From NCBI GenBank assembly GCA_030141605.1, contig JAQGDQ010000300.1, forward strand, positions 163,501 to 227,500: DNA of 64,000 nt, read 5' to 3'. A program made the translations under genes and the position numbers. Origin of the DNA: Tubiluchus corallicola (taxonomy: Eukaryota > Priapulida > Priapulimorpha > Priapulimorphida > Tubiluchidae). Each line of letters opens with the position of its first letter. The stretch's first letter is position 1. This document shows positions 13,501-22,620 of the stretch, piece by piece. Under the pieces are notes generated by a model. That model saw nothing but the letters and a program-made list of their open reading frames with translations, made no database searches and was not told the origin of the DNA.

Positions 13501-16500
13501 GGCATCAACGCATGCCTCAACTCATCTGGCTTAAATACTACAACAAAAATAGAAATTTTAATGATGAATAAATAGTCGGTAAACAGACAAGTTGCACATA
13601 TGTAAATTGCAATGCAGTGGAGATGTCACTGTGCCTTTATACTTGCTTCAACAACTTTCACGAAATTTGAAAAAAAAGTAAAGCTAAAAGCAAATCTGAA
13701 CTTGAATTCAGAAAATTCTGGTTATAGAACATGGAAATCATCTTTGGCACAATCATGACAATGATTATAGCGAATAAGTAATGCAAAATCTCATGCATGC
13801 TCTGCTATGTCAAAATATAAGCAATCGTAAACATTACTTTTGAAATTAAATGCACATTTCGTCCATTATTATATTTTCTTAAAATGTTGCTATCATAAAC
13901 TTGTCAGACAGGTATATAATCTGAATGCATAATTATCATACTTTTCTTATTGCATGGCTTTGGCTTTGGGGTAGGCACAGGAGTCGTTGGCTTCAAGTCG
14001 CTATCATCATCCTCGCGCTCGGGTTTGACAGACCCGATTCCAGTCTGTTCTTGCTGCGACTCATTCTCCTGTTTAAACTCGGTTTTCACTTCAGCTTTCA
14101 AATCTTCCACTTTCACTTCTTTCCCCCCACCAATTTGGTTGTTAGATACACCGCTGTTGCTAAGTGTAGAAGCGGTCTGAGACAAACCCATCGTATAAGG
14201 TGATTTTGGTTCAATCTTTATTTCCTGTTTTATTTCTTGCTTCACAATTTGTTGCTGCTGCTGCTAAAAACAGTAACAAACTCTTGTTAGAAGAGTATTA
14301 TATAAAATAAGACTCTGCAATATACATTTTGAAGAAGAAAAATAAACACAAATAAGTGAACTTCTTTGCAAAACAATAAACAAACCAGCACTGTTTGCAA
14401 AAATGGCACAGCACATCGAACTCAGAAAAGTCTAGGAGTACGTAGAAACATAATTCTAATCAGTTTCTCTTTATTTTGCTAATAGACATACTAAAAGCAG
14501 AAATTATATTAAAACCTGACTGCATTTTGTTGTGTTAAGTTCTACTTAATTCAGTCAGCACCTGCATAAAATGTTGCTGTTGTTGTTCTAGAGACCCTTG
14601 AGAAGGTGCCTGCTCCACTCGCTGTGGTAGGGATGAAAATCGCTGCTGCATTAGGTTTTGTTGTTGCTGAACCTGTTGCTGCTGCTGCTGTTGTTGCTGC
14701 TGCTGCATGCGAATACGATTCAGCTAAACAAGTAATTAAAACACACTTTACCAAGGCCATTCACCCAACAGCATTGTATTTGACAACTAAAAATGTTGTG
14801 TTATCGTTATTTTCAATCATAGATTTGACAAACACACAAAATGTAAATACAGTGGATGCCTTTTATTAGACTCATGATTAATAAAATCAATCATCTAATT
14901 GACTCAATGTTTGATATGGATATATAAAACTGTTGACAATTGAATGAAATAATTTCAGGTAACTGACTCAATATTTTGCTTCACATACTTATAATAAGAC
15001 ACTTTTGTGTAGTCAATGAGATTTCTACTGCAACTGTCAATTTCAAAAAAGTCGAGCACATGTATCACAGACTAATTTAAGAGTTTAAGTTTAGCAACAA
15101 CATAAATATTTATGCATCCAGAATGAACAAAGTCAATCATATTACCTGTACTTGATTTTGTGGGAGCTGGGCTAAAGAGGCGCCGATTGAGTTACCATCC
15201 AATTGAGCAGGGAGGCCCCGAAGTTGATTATTTGCTGTTACGGTAGTCACAGTTTGAGTAACTAAAGGCTGGGCAGATGAATTTGGCTGTGCTGCAGACA
15301 CCACGTTGTTTAACTGCTGCGGCAATGATACACTTGTTATTGTCAGAGCACCGGATAAACTATTAGCCACAGCATTAGGGTCAAATGTACCATCTAAAAA
15401 AGCAAATACATGTTACACAGTGAAACGGAAGAAAATGGTCTCACTCCATCTCATAATTTACATGTCCATCATGATTCCTTAGAAATCACACAACACTGCT
15501 ATTATAACAGCAACAATGAACATGCAGAAACAAAAGCATGTACCAAACCACCACTTAAAAAATGCAATTGAGTATTGGAAAGCAATCACAAAACACTTAC
15601 TTGCTAAAGCGTCTCGTATTTGGTTTGGTTGTTGGGCCGGTTGTCCTGTTCTGATTCGGTTTTTCCTTTTTTCTTCCAATTCCTTTTGTATCTTATAAAT
15701 TTTCTCTGCTAGCAGCTGATAATATTCCTCCTGCAAAGCAAAAATGTTTTTATCTTTAGATTTAATTTAGATTAACCTTCGACACACAGTCTGAATTCAC
15801 AAATCACGTAACTGTGCTTCAGTCGTATCTCTGTGGCACCAGAAATCATTGAGTGTAGCAAATAATTTTTCAAAACATTAACTAATTAGGTGCAAGTATG
15901 GTAGAGCTTATACTAATACACTGGAATTTAGGCAAAACACTGGATTAATCTACTTTGAAAAGAATTAGTTAGAGCATACCCGACTTTGGGCAGTATCGTA
16001 CATGTCTGCTTCCACTTTTCTTGCATACGCGACTAGATTGATCATCCGTCGATCCTGCAAGGCAGCAGGATCTGGCGTGGGAAATATAGCTTGTACCCTG
16101 TTAAAAACTTCCTAATTAGTAAGCTATCTTTGACCTTGTAAAAAAATCATTATCGTTGTTAGTTAGAAAATTTAGCACAACAAGAAACTTATCATCAATT
16201 TGATGATCATGCAAGACACTAAAATTTCCCAACGTTATAGATTGCTAGTAATTACTGCACTCTTTTTTTGAAAATTCTACTATGTAATCAAATCAATCAA
16301 TCAATCAAAGTTAAACACTCAATTAACTATCAAATTTAAAGAAACGGAGCAGCAAAGGCACAAAACCACAGCAAGAATCCTAGGCTTATCAGAACTAAGG
16401 AGCTAGTTTGGATATTCGGGAGTTGAAATCGATCAAAGATTTTTTTCCATCTAAATTACACCTACACTAGATAGTGTTAGTGCATTAAGAGTTTACCAAC

Positions 16501-19500
16501 AAGCCAAATTACCAGCATGATGAGGTCTACATTCTAAAAACTGTAAGCATGATTTGACTTTACGAAAATGTACACGAATGTGGCAAGTTTAACCAAAATG
16601 TACACAAATGTGGCAAGTTTAACCAAAATGTACACAAATGTGGCAAGTTTAACCAAAATGTGCACAAATGTGGCAAGTTTAACCAAAATGTACACAAATG
16701 TGGCAAGTTTAACCAAAATGTACACAAATGTGGCAAGTTTAACCAAAATGTACACAAATGTGGCAAGTTTAACCAAAATGTACACAAATGTGGCAAGTTT
16801 AACCAAAATGTGCACAAATGTGGCAAGTTTAACCAAAATGTGCACAAATGTGGCAAGTTTAACCAAAATGTGCCAGCTATAATGAAGTTCATCACTTACA
16901 ATTTGTGTACCAAGTGGTTTCTCAGGTCTTGCGTTACAGAACTGTGCCAAGCTTTCGGGTGTGTAGGTGGAGCTGTAGAAGCCATTGGACGTGGCGGGAT
17001 TCCAACTTGTGGCGTAACCGTATTAGGTGGTGGTCCCGCTGGCATAACGTACTGTCCCGAGTTTGGCAGAGGTACAGGAACGTGTGTCGTCATCATCGGC
17101 TGAGCAGGTGATTTTTGAGGCAATGGAACTGATCTCATCTCAACTGTTCTCATTTGAGATGCATCAGATGCAGTTGTAACTAAAAGAAAAAGTGAATATT
17201 TACAAGAAAATAAGAAAAACAAAAACACTTTTTTTCATGAAAATAAAATGCCAAAAATAAATTTTTTATTGTGAGCATTTTTGATATCTAAAATTTCAGA
17301 AAAGTAAGTCAAATCTAGTATTTCTTAACTCTACAATTTCAGAAAGATTTAAGTATTGTTAATATAAGTATGCAAAGAATCTGATTTCAATAGTCTAAAT
17401 TCAATAGAAAAGCAATAAAATGAGCAATGCACTTCAAAAGCTCACTATACTCTATGCCATCACTTAATAGTCAAACTTTCAACTTGCAAAGTATCCTTAA
17501 TGCTTGAAATATAAAACAGTAAAAAACTCAATTCACCCATTTGTTGTGGCTGTGTCAGTGGCAAATTTTGGTTCTGTGCCGGTGTTGGTGCAGTAACTGT
17601 GGCCGTTGGTATTGTATTTGGTGCTGCCTGAGTGGAACTGATATTGCTTGGCACAATGCCCAGAGCTTCGAAGGCTTTTCGCTTAATATCTTGAGTGGGT
17701 TGACTGGGAGCAGTCTGCGTTGCCAATTGTGATGGTCCGCCTACAGAAAACTTTGCGTTATCTTAAGATTAAGCGTCAAATTATTTGCAAAATATCGAAG
17801 CTTTATAATCTAATAAGAAAATCTAGCTAACTTGTTTATTACAGCTTACATTTTTGGTACAAACATCAGAAAATAACTACCATAAATCTCCAAGATTTTT
17901 CTAGCATCGTTTCCCTGTTGTGAGCGCCGTCCATCGGAAGCAGTTTTCAAGGGCAAGCAAACAGGACAATCTTGCCTGGTACAATTCTTCCAGTGAGTAA
18001 TGATCTGCCTGGAGGAGGCACAGTGAGGAACTGAAATGAAACACAAAAACAAATTTAGAAACTTCAAATTACCTTGGAAGTAGCACAAAATTTAATAAAC
18101 TGTCTATGCTTCAGGCACAAACAGATTTTATAAGGTATCAAAGTACGATAACCGAAACCTGTAAACTTAAAAACAAAAAATACCAGGTCTCAAAGGACAA
18201 CTCATCACCATTCATACTTATTCGAAGAAAATTCCCTATTGTTTAAATATCTTGCCAAAACAACACATCAATACATTTCCAGCCCCAGCACGTTTTTTTC
18301 AAACGTATAATATAAACAACATTTTTTAACTGGTATTACAAATAAACCCAAATGGCTTCAATAGAGCAACAAATTTAAACTCAATTTCAGTATTTTAAAA
18401 TAGCCGATATTCGGCACACTAGGCAAATATGTCTTATATGTGAGAATGAAAAAACATCATCAAAAAAGTGTGGGCTTGAAAATGAGACTTGCAAATCTAA
18501 ATAATATTATTAGATCCTGTGGAACCTTACCAGATCAAGTTAAGAACTCAAGTCAAACAGTTTTTAATCATTTAAAGAAAACATGAGCGAACCTTTTTTA
18601 TCAACTGATCTCAGAAGTTGTCAACTATGATTCACATGCTGGACAATTGCAACACAATTTTAATGGTTATCTTAACAATTATAACACTCGTTACTTAATC
18701 TGTTTACTTTACCGAATTTCACTTACTTATTGTGTGATTTAAAGAAACATCTTCAAATGTTTGTAACTAATTTACAACTGTTTAACTTCTAAACAATATT
18801 TTTATACTGATATATACTTACAAAGCCAACATTTAAATACAGGAAGATTTTTGACAATTTAATAATATAATAAATGTTAGCCTACTATCACTCAAAATTA
18901 CCTATGGTATATATAATCATCCTTTTTCTTCAAATACTTTTGAATGGCACTTGCTATTTAAAAAAGGTTACTGTACCTTGACATGCACGTCCTGCATGGC
19001 ACGTTGTCATATGATTAAGAACACCCTTCATTGTCTTGCAGTGAGGGAGGCTGCACACCCTGACAACGCCATCAGCAGTTTTTTCCCGTCTCTGGCATTT
19101 ATGTGCATGTAACAACAACACTAACTGTTGTTGTATAAGTTTCCGCTTCTCTGGATCAGCTGCTGGAGTAGACGTAATACCTGGCCCTTGCACCGCTTGT
19201 CCACCAACACCCTGAGCTGGCTGTGACTGCAAAGCAAATTAGGCTACATATACCAGAGATTAAGAACAGCAGTCAATAGATAAACAAGTGATATGCTCTG
19301 TGAAAAAAGTATACCTACTACCTAGACCTACACAGAAAAATAATATTGTTGCAGGGTGGTACATAACAAATTGCAAGGGAGCAGTTATAAAAAACAACTC
19401 AAAACAGTACCCCTCAAGATTGCAGGTTGTGAGAAACATACATAGCTTCCACACTAAATACTGAGAGCATGATTTGTTTTCTACTTATTCAGCAATACAT

Positions 19501-22092
19501 TGAAATAATAAACAGTGCTGTACTATTATTAATTAATTAGTTTTCTACCACCACTGCAAAGGGTTATGTACCACGTGTGTCACCCACACATTTAGTGCTT
19601 AGCATATTGTGTCAACATCATGAGTGTGGATATTCCATTAATGCCTGTAATAAAATCACTCAACAGTACCACACAACAATGAAAACCTAGAGAAAAACAT
19701 TAATAAAGAAAACTAAGAGTAAAAACCAGTGAATCATTCACTGGCAATCAGCCAGTCACTGGTACTTCTTCCTCACAAGAGCATTGATGCATGCGAAAAA
19801 AACAACAACAAAGATCCGAGATCACAGTCACAGTTCCCACTCAATGGTTACATATAGACCCACTGTTTATGTAGCAAATCAAATTTACAAGCAAAAAAGT
19901 CCTTTTACAGTTTTGTTGTATGCACCCGCAATTGCTGTAGGTCAAAGGCTAAGTGTACCACAGCAATGCATCTTAACTACAACCGTCACGTGACATGCGG
20001 ATAAAGCAAAGCCGTCTACCACTTCAGTTCAGTAACTTCATTGTTTTACGTGGACAGTTTACTTATTTATGCACTGGTCTCTGTGTACAGTGATTTACTA
20101 GCAGATCTTGCTTGGGAACAAGAAAAAATGAACTAGTTAAGGTTCTAGTTAGCTGTTAAAACTGTTACTATTACAACAGCGAGGGCAGTAAGGTTGCAAA
20201 GCATGAACGTATTTTATAAGTGCACTACATGACCCCATACCATAAAAAAATAGTGTGAGATATTCCTACTTTGCACAAAGCAGTACAAATTACATAAAAA
20301 AATCATGTAAACACATAACTATTCTTGAGAAAAACATGATTACCAAAAAAAACTAACTTACTGATATTTGCAAATAAAAATAGCAAAAAAATGTATGAAT
20401 GCTCTCCCTAAAATAAATAAAACTAGAATGTTAGGCATATCCAATAATGGTTGGAATTTCCATCATGTTGTTTTTATTAATGAGTAATTTTCTAATTTTG
20501 TCAAACAACAAATATACATTGTAGCTTACAGTTGCTAAGAAAAAAGTAACAACAAAATGTGTTTATACACTTATTATAGTGTACTGTTATAAATGTACTT
20601 ATTATAGTATATTACTGTTTTAAATTCACTAGGCCTACTTATTTTGCTTGTGAAATAAAGTATTTTTTGTACATAGAAAATACAGGTGACTTAGAAATTC
20701 TCACCTGGCTCAGTACATTTTGTTGTGGTGGCATATTATTAGAAATTTGTAACCCAGCCAGCTGAGAACCATGAGTTGGTGGCACTTGTCGCAAACTCTG
20801 TGCAGGTGTCATAGTAAGTGGAATGGATGGATTATATCCAGGCTGATTTGATTGTACCTGCACAAAACCGCAGATAAATTACACTGTACCATCAATAATA
20901 ACACAATTTATAACAAAAAAAACCATATCAGTGAATTTGACGTGAATTTTACAAATAAAGTTGATAGTTAAATATAAATTCAACTTACAGTCATCATCCT
21001 AGACTGACCAGCGGCCTGAGATGTATTCATTCGTGGCATTTGCTGCTGACAGACCCCACGAAGCTGTACTTGAGCAAGAGAAGGATTACCCATCATGCCA
21101 CCATGTGTCACATTAGAAGGCATATACTGTCCTACACTCTGTGCATTTGGTCCATTCAGCAACTGATTTGGCAGCTCAATTTGGTTAGCACCAGATACAG
21201 ACATTTGGTTCATAACATTTACAGGTTTACTGTTCACTGAAGTAGCAACAGAATGCAACATATTTGAAGGACTATTAGAATATCCTGTCACTGTTTCACC
21301 CACTTGCACATTGTTAATACTATAAGCAGCACTGGATGGAGTCACTGAACGACTGATCACAACATTTGGCGGTGGAGAAGTCAAAGAGTTACTAGTCACG
21401 GGGCTTTTTTGTAAACCAGTATTACATAAACTAACATTTGGACTTAAAGATGGTTGCCTATGAGGACTATTTTTTGCTGGAGGTACCATTGGGGCTGGTT
21501 TACTCTGCAACAGTTGTGAAAGCGATGTTGCTTCACCTAATCCATTGGGTAACGGATTGCTGTTAGAATTGGAATCAGACAATCCACCCATTATTTCATC
21601 TGGGAGTGCATTTTCCAGGTCACGAAGTTTTCCTAAATACTCTATAAAAGAAACAGAAAATTATGTAGAATTAAATAATAGTCTCACGCAAAAAAGTAGG
21701 AAACAAAGAAATATGTTTGTAGCCATACACATACACAGAAAATTTGCCCATCAAGCAGCAAAACTGAAAGCAGATTTATTACAAATAAAGTTTTATTCAG
21801 TTAAATGTAAAGATAAATAATTTTTGCAATGGGTATTATTAAATTTTAAAACCTACATAGAGAATGTACAAATATTTAAGCAGCAGTCTTGCAAAGAAAT
21901 TCAAAAGCATAAAAATATCATTCATGGCATTAGGCCTAAATATTAGCCACAAACTCTAAATCGTAATAACAACTTAAAGAAACACCAAAGGTAAAAAACT
22001 GTTGGCTTACCATTTACTCCACTTCCAGTGAGTGGAGAAGACACCTTTGGTCGTTTGTTAGGCGGCCCATCACCATTAAATTGATCAGCCAT
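1323..22092 (-). CDS. CREBBP/EP300: CREB-binding protein/p300 histone acetyltransferase (28 exons, C-terminus outside window)
   Basis: Nuclear coactivator and lysine acetyltransferase that links many DNA-bound factors to chromatin. Exons read from sequence, in gene order: 22092-22011, 21641-20989, 20857-20705, 19226-18977, 18030-17881, 17740-17537, 17179-16900, 16097-15980, 15730-15601, 15393-15146, 14723-14562, 14263-13942, 13537-13419, 13049-12879, 12248-12091, 11800-11720, 11163-11107, 10401-10324, 9810-9743, 9497-9350, 8848-8702, 8449-8336, 6997-6832, 5677-5468, 5379-5233, 5046-4765, 3763-3365, 1511-1323. All junctions are GT-AG and all phases agree, giving 1,762 uninterrupted codons. The start [20 protein letters not shown] matches the CBP/p300 N-terminus in type. 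Domain order is TAZ1, KIX, bromodomain, RING/PHD, HAT, ZZ, TAZ2, as in the family. One invertebrate gene usually stands for both vertebrate paralogues, so CBP versus p300 is not meaningful here. The NCBD and C-terminal Q-rich tail are missing only because the window ends. Confidence 0.97.
1571..1594. repeat. (ATT)n microsatellite
   Basis: Eight uninterrupted TTA/ATT units in the CBP intron between exons 27 and 28, followed by a slightly broken continuation. Confidence 0.9.
3365..5046 (-). CDS. CREBBP/EP300: CBP/p300 exons 26-27: ZZ and TAZ2 (CH3) zinc domains
   Basis: The end of exon 26 (5046-4765) plus the start of exon 27 (3763-3365) code the ZZ finger (CNKC, CTVC, CVTC and the final HEH pair), about residues 1540-1585. 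The rest of exon 27 codes TAZ2, with its zinc ligands visible in [14 protein letters not shown] to [15 protein letters not shown] and HAKHC to FC, about residues 1605-1699, ending in a Q-rich helix. In the family TAZ2 binds p53, MEF2 and others, and ZZ reads the histone H3 tail. Both junctions are phase 0. Confidence 0.96.
3839..4640. repeat. Probable diverged interspersed repeat in CBP intron
   Basis: This intron segment between exons 26 and 27 has compositionally odd ends rich in CCGAAA/ACCGAA words on the left (3880-3945) and the partly complementary TTTCGGT on the right (4550-4565). That suggests an old inverted-repeat element. No coding capacity is visible and the borders are approximate. 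Confidence 0.3.
4765..9497 (-). CDS. CREBBP/EP300: CBP/p300 exons 20-26: KAT11 acetyltransferase domain
   Basis: Exons 20 (9497-9350), 21 (8848-8702), 22 (8449-8336), 23 (6997-6832), 24 (5677-5468), 25 (5379-5233) and 26 (5046-4765) code the HAT, about residues 1161-1535. The SYLD segment and the Arg of YRTAVYHEI that bind acetyl-CoA in p300 are present in exon 22. The residues equivalent to p300 W1436 and Y1467 are W1305 ([13 protein letters not shown]) and Y1336 (QDWYRKML), both in exon 23. Exon 24 ends in an Ala/Glu-rich repeat and exon 25 is a lysine-rich loop ([13 protein letters not shown]), the counterpart of the autoinhibitory loop. Exon 26 contains [17 protein letters not shown] and runs into ZZ. 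Confidence 0.96.
6207..6702. mobile_element. MITE copy 1 (496 bp, 13 bp TIRs, 6 bp TSD) in CBP intron 23
   Basis: Ends are CAGGGATGAGAAT and its reverse complement ATTCTCATCCCTG. The element is flanked by a direct 6 bp duplication CAAGTT (6201-6206 and 6703-6708). The interior has no ORF and includes a GC-rich patch (GGCGGGGGTTTGGGGGCCGC). It lies in the intron between exon 23 and exon 24. A second copy in the same orientation is at 7246-7695. The TIR sequence and 6 bp TSD do not let me assign a superfamily. Confidence 0.85.
7246..7695. mobile_element. MITE copy 2 (450 bp) in CBP intron 22
   Basis: Same family and orientation as the copy at 6207-6702. It begins CGGGGATGAAAAT (two changes from the TIR) and ends ATTCTCATCCCTG. 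The target duplication TACATT is at 7240-7245 and 7696-7701, confirming independent insertion. It lacks about 45 bp present in copy 1 (around ACTGGCCGCTCC and the 3' subterminal part). It lies between exons 22 and 23. Confidence 0.85.
9743..12248 (-). CDS. CREBBP/EP300: CBP/p300 exons 15-19: RING/PHD (CH2) module
   Basis: Exons 15 (12248-12091), 16 (11800-11720), 17 (11163-11107), 18 (10401-10324) and 19 (9810-9743) code the discontinuous PHD with inserted RING that packs on the HAT in p300. Visible metal ligands include [33 protein letters not shown] and ACSTC, ending in [12 protein letters not shown] before the HAT. Five small exons (57-158 nt) with phase-2 junctions in series make this the most fragmented part of the gene. 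The acidic block of exons 16-17 (LEDDPTG onward) is less conserved. Confidence 0.93.
12091..13537 (-). CDS. CREBBP/EP300: CBP/p300 exons 13-15: bromodomain
   Basis: Exon 13 (13537-13419), exon 14 (13049-12879) and the first part of exon 15 (12248-12091) code the bromodomain at about residues 918-1030. The ZA loop ([20 protein letters not shown]) and the acetyl-lysine-binding Asn (N1002 in [12 protein letters not shown]) are intact. The domain reads acetyl-lysine on histones and on the protein itself. The start of the RING/PHD module (LGYCCGRK) follows directly in exon 15. Confidence 0.96.
13942..14263 (-). CDS. CREBBP/EP300: CBP/p300 exon 12: lysine-rich regulatory region with eight SUMO-type motifs
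   Basis: Codes residues 811-917, just before the bromodomain. Eight psi-K-x-E motifs are visible at lysines 818, 822, 826, 861, 866, 870, 874 and 890. The third is followed by PKSP, giving IKIEPKSP, the form of a phosphorylation-dependent SUMO motif. In p300 the corresponding CRD1 region carries two SUMO sites that mediate repression, and CBP has a few more. An acidic stretch and a P/T/K-rich tail follow. The exon begins with a run of five Gln codons. Confidence 0.9.
14562..15393 (-). CDS. CREBBP/EP300: CBP/p300 exons 10-11: linker with polyglutamine
   Basis: Exon 10 (15393-15146) codes a T/V/Q-rich linker. Exon 11 (14723-14562) codes LNRIRM followed by 11 consecutive glutamines of mixed CAG/CAA codons, a valine, four more Gln, and a second short Q run near the end (about residues 757-810). 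The frame is set by phase-0 junctions on both sides; the longest open reading frames here, on both strands, are in other frames and are not real. Vertebrate CBP has its polyQ mainly in the C-terminal region, so this internal tract is a lineage feature. Confidence 0.88.
15601..17179 (-). CDS. CREBBP/EP300: CBP/p300 exons 7-9: KIX domain
   Basis: Exon 7 (17179-16900) ends with the start of KIX ([19 protein letters not shown]), exon 8 (16097-15980) gives the core ([19 protein letters not shown] and the [13 protein letters not shown] helix), and exon 9 (15730-15601) gives the long last helix ([20 protein letters not shown]). KIX spans about residues 573-653. It is the three-helix domain that binds phosphorylated CREB and Myb. 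The helix-3 aromatic and basic residues known to contact pKID are retained. The intron between exons 7 and 8 holds a 30 bp minisatellite starting only 27 bp from the exon 7 donor. Confidence 0.96.
16561..16872. repeat. 30 bp tandem repeat (minisatellite), 10 copies plus a partial, in CBP intron 7
   Basis: The unit is AACCAAAATG followed by TACACAAATG and TGGCAAGTTT, repeated head to tail ten times. The first copy (16561-16590) is diverged. The others are identical except for a GTAC/GTGC switch in copies 4, 9, 10 and the partial copy. Near identity implies recent expansion. Because 30 is a multiple of three and the unit lacks stops in several frames, long false ORFs appear on both strands. The array sits between exons 7 and 8, ending 27 bp from the exon 7 donor. 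Confidence 0.97.
17537..17740 (-). CDS. CREBBP/EP300: CBP/p300 exon 6: linker between TAZ1 and KIX
   Basis: Phase 1 to phase 1 exon coding residues 430-497. It contains the short block [12 protein letters not shown], which resembles the conserved helix (MQRAYAALGL type) between TAZ1 and KIX in CBP/p300. The rest is T/P/Q-rich and presumably disordered. Confidence 0.88.
17881..19226 (-). CDS. CREBBP/EP300: CBP/p300 exons 4-5: TAZ1 (CH1) zinc domain
   Basis: Exon 4 (19226-18977) and exon 5 (18030-17881) together encode TAZ1 at about residues 321-412. All three HCCC-type zinc clusters are visible: the HAHKC start, CSLPHC with HMTTC, and CQVPHC with HWKNC, then CPVC. In the family this domain binds transactivation domains such as those of HIF-1alpha and CITED2. 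The exon junction falls inside the domain in phase 1, and the split codon gives the Val of CQVPHC. The C-terminal tail then runs into a linker of unknown role. Confidence 0.95.
19891..20215. mobile_element. Diverged MITE, same family as 29821-30204, in CBP intron 3
   Basis: Shares long stretches with 29821-30150 in the same orientation, for example GCTGTAGGTCAAAGG, AAGTGTACCACAGCAA, ACCGTCACGTGACATG and AGCTGTTAAAACTGTTACTA. The left end resembles the TIR of the other copy; the right end is degraded. It lies in the 1.5 kb intron between exons 3 and 4. Confidence 0.75.
20705..22092 (-). CDS. CREBBP/EP300: CBP/p300 exons 1-3: N-terminal region with nuclear receptor box
   Basis: Exon 1 (22092-22011) carries the start codon and a basic patch NKRPK that could act as nuclear localisation signal. 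Exon 2 (21641-20989) begins with [17 protein letters not shown], matching the conserved acidic block after the start in CBP. An LxxLL motif (LSQLL, residues 68-72) lies where CBP has its receptor-interaction box. The rest of exons 2 and 3 (to residue 296) is a disordered S/N/Q/P-rich linker, weakly conserved in the family. Exon 1 ends in phase 1, exons 2 and 3 in phase 0. Confidence 0.93.
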
Positions 22093-22620
22093 GTCTGAAG
22101 ATTTAATTATCTTGGATTTTCAATTATTGTAAAATCCATGAAAGCGTCACAATTGTGAAGCCAAGCCATTCGAAAATAAAGTTAGAATACGCAAGAAACA
22201 CTTGCATCAAAATTAGACCAAATGTGAAGTCATACTCGGCGTAATTAATAAAATACATTCAAAACAACGCACAGAAATATAGTTGAAAAACGCTAAAAAC
22301 ATGGACGCTCAATTTCAAAATCTGAATATTTCGAATACGCTAAAAACTATCCACGATGTACTTAACCGCACGGAATCATTAATATATAATGTCAAAGTTC
22401 TGAAAATTTTGGAGATTTGCGTTACATATTGACATATAAAATGCTTTATGAAATATACAAATTTCACGAAAATGGCGACTCTGTTGATGGAAAAACTTTC
22501 ACCAGCGTCAGGAGAAAACGACGGAATTTGCCGAATATTATAAGACCTTCTTCGTGATTCGCTAATGTACAGTGACGTCGCATTTAATTTCGGAATTAGC
22601 CGAGGCTGTGCATTGTGGGA
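22093..22620 (-). promoter_or_regulatory. CBP/p300 5' leader and probable promoter region
   Basis: Sequence upstream of the CBP start codon, richer in CpG than its surroundings. It contains a CRE-like octamer TGACGTCG (22573-22580), a YY1-like AAAATGGCGAC (22470-22480, plus strand) and CATTGTGGGA resembling a ZNF143-type promoter word (near 22610). No TATA box is clear. A 173-codon open frame on the minus strand (22315-22836) overlaps but shows no protein-like conservation to my eye. The transcription start cannot be placed from sequence alone. Confidence 0.4.

Noticed and set aside
14551-14869. Alanine-rich ORFs on both strands
   Set aside because: Shadows of the CAG/CAA glutamine codons of CBP exon 11 in other frames.
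16561-16872. Possible CRISPR-like array
   Set aside because: Units are contiguous with no unique spacers, in an animal gene intron. It is a minisatellite.
16534-17103. Several long overlapping ORFs on both strands with 10-residue repeats
   Set aside because: They are produced by the 30 bp tandem repeat, whose length is a multiple of three; they lie in a CBP intron and are not genes.
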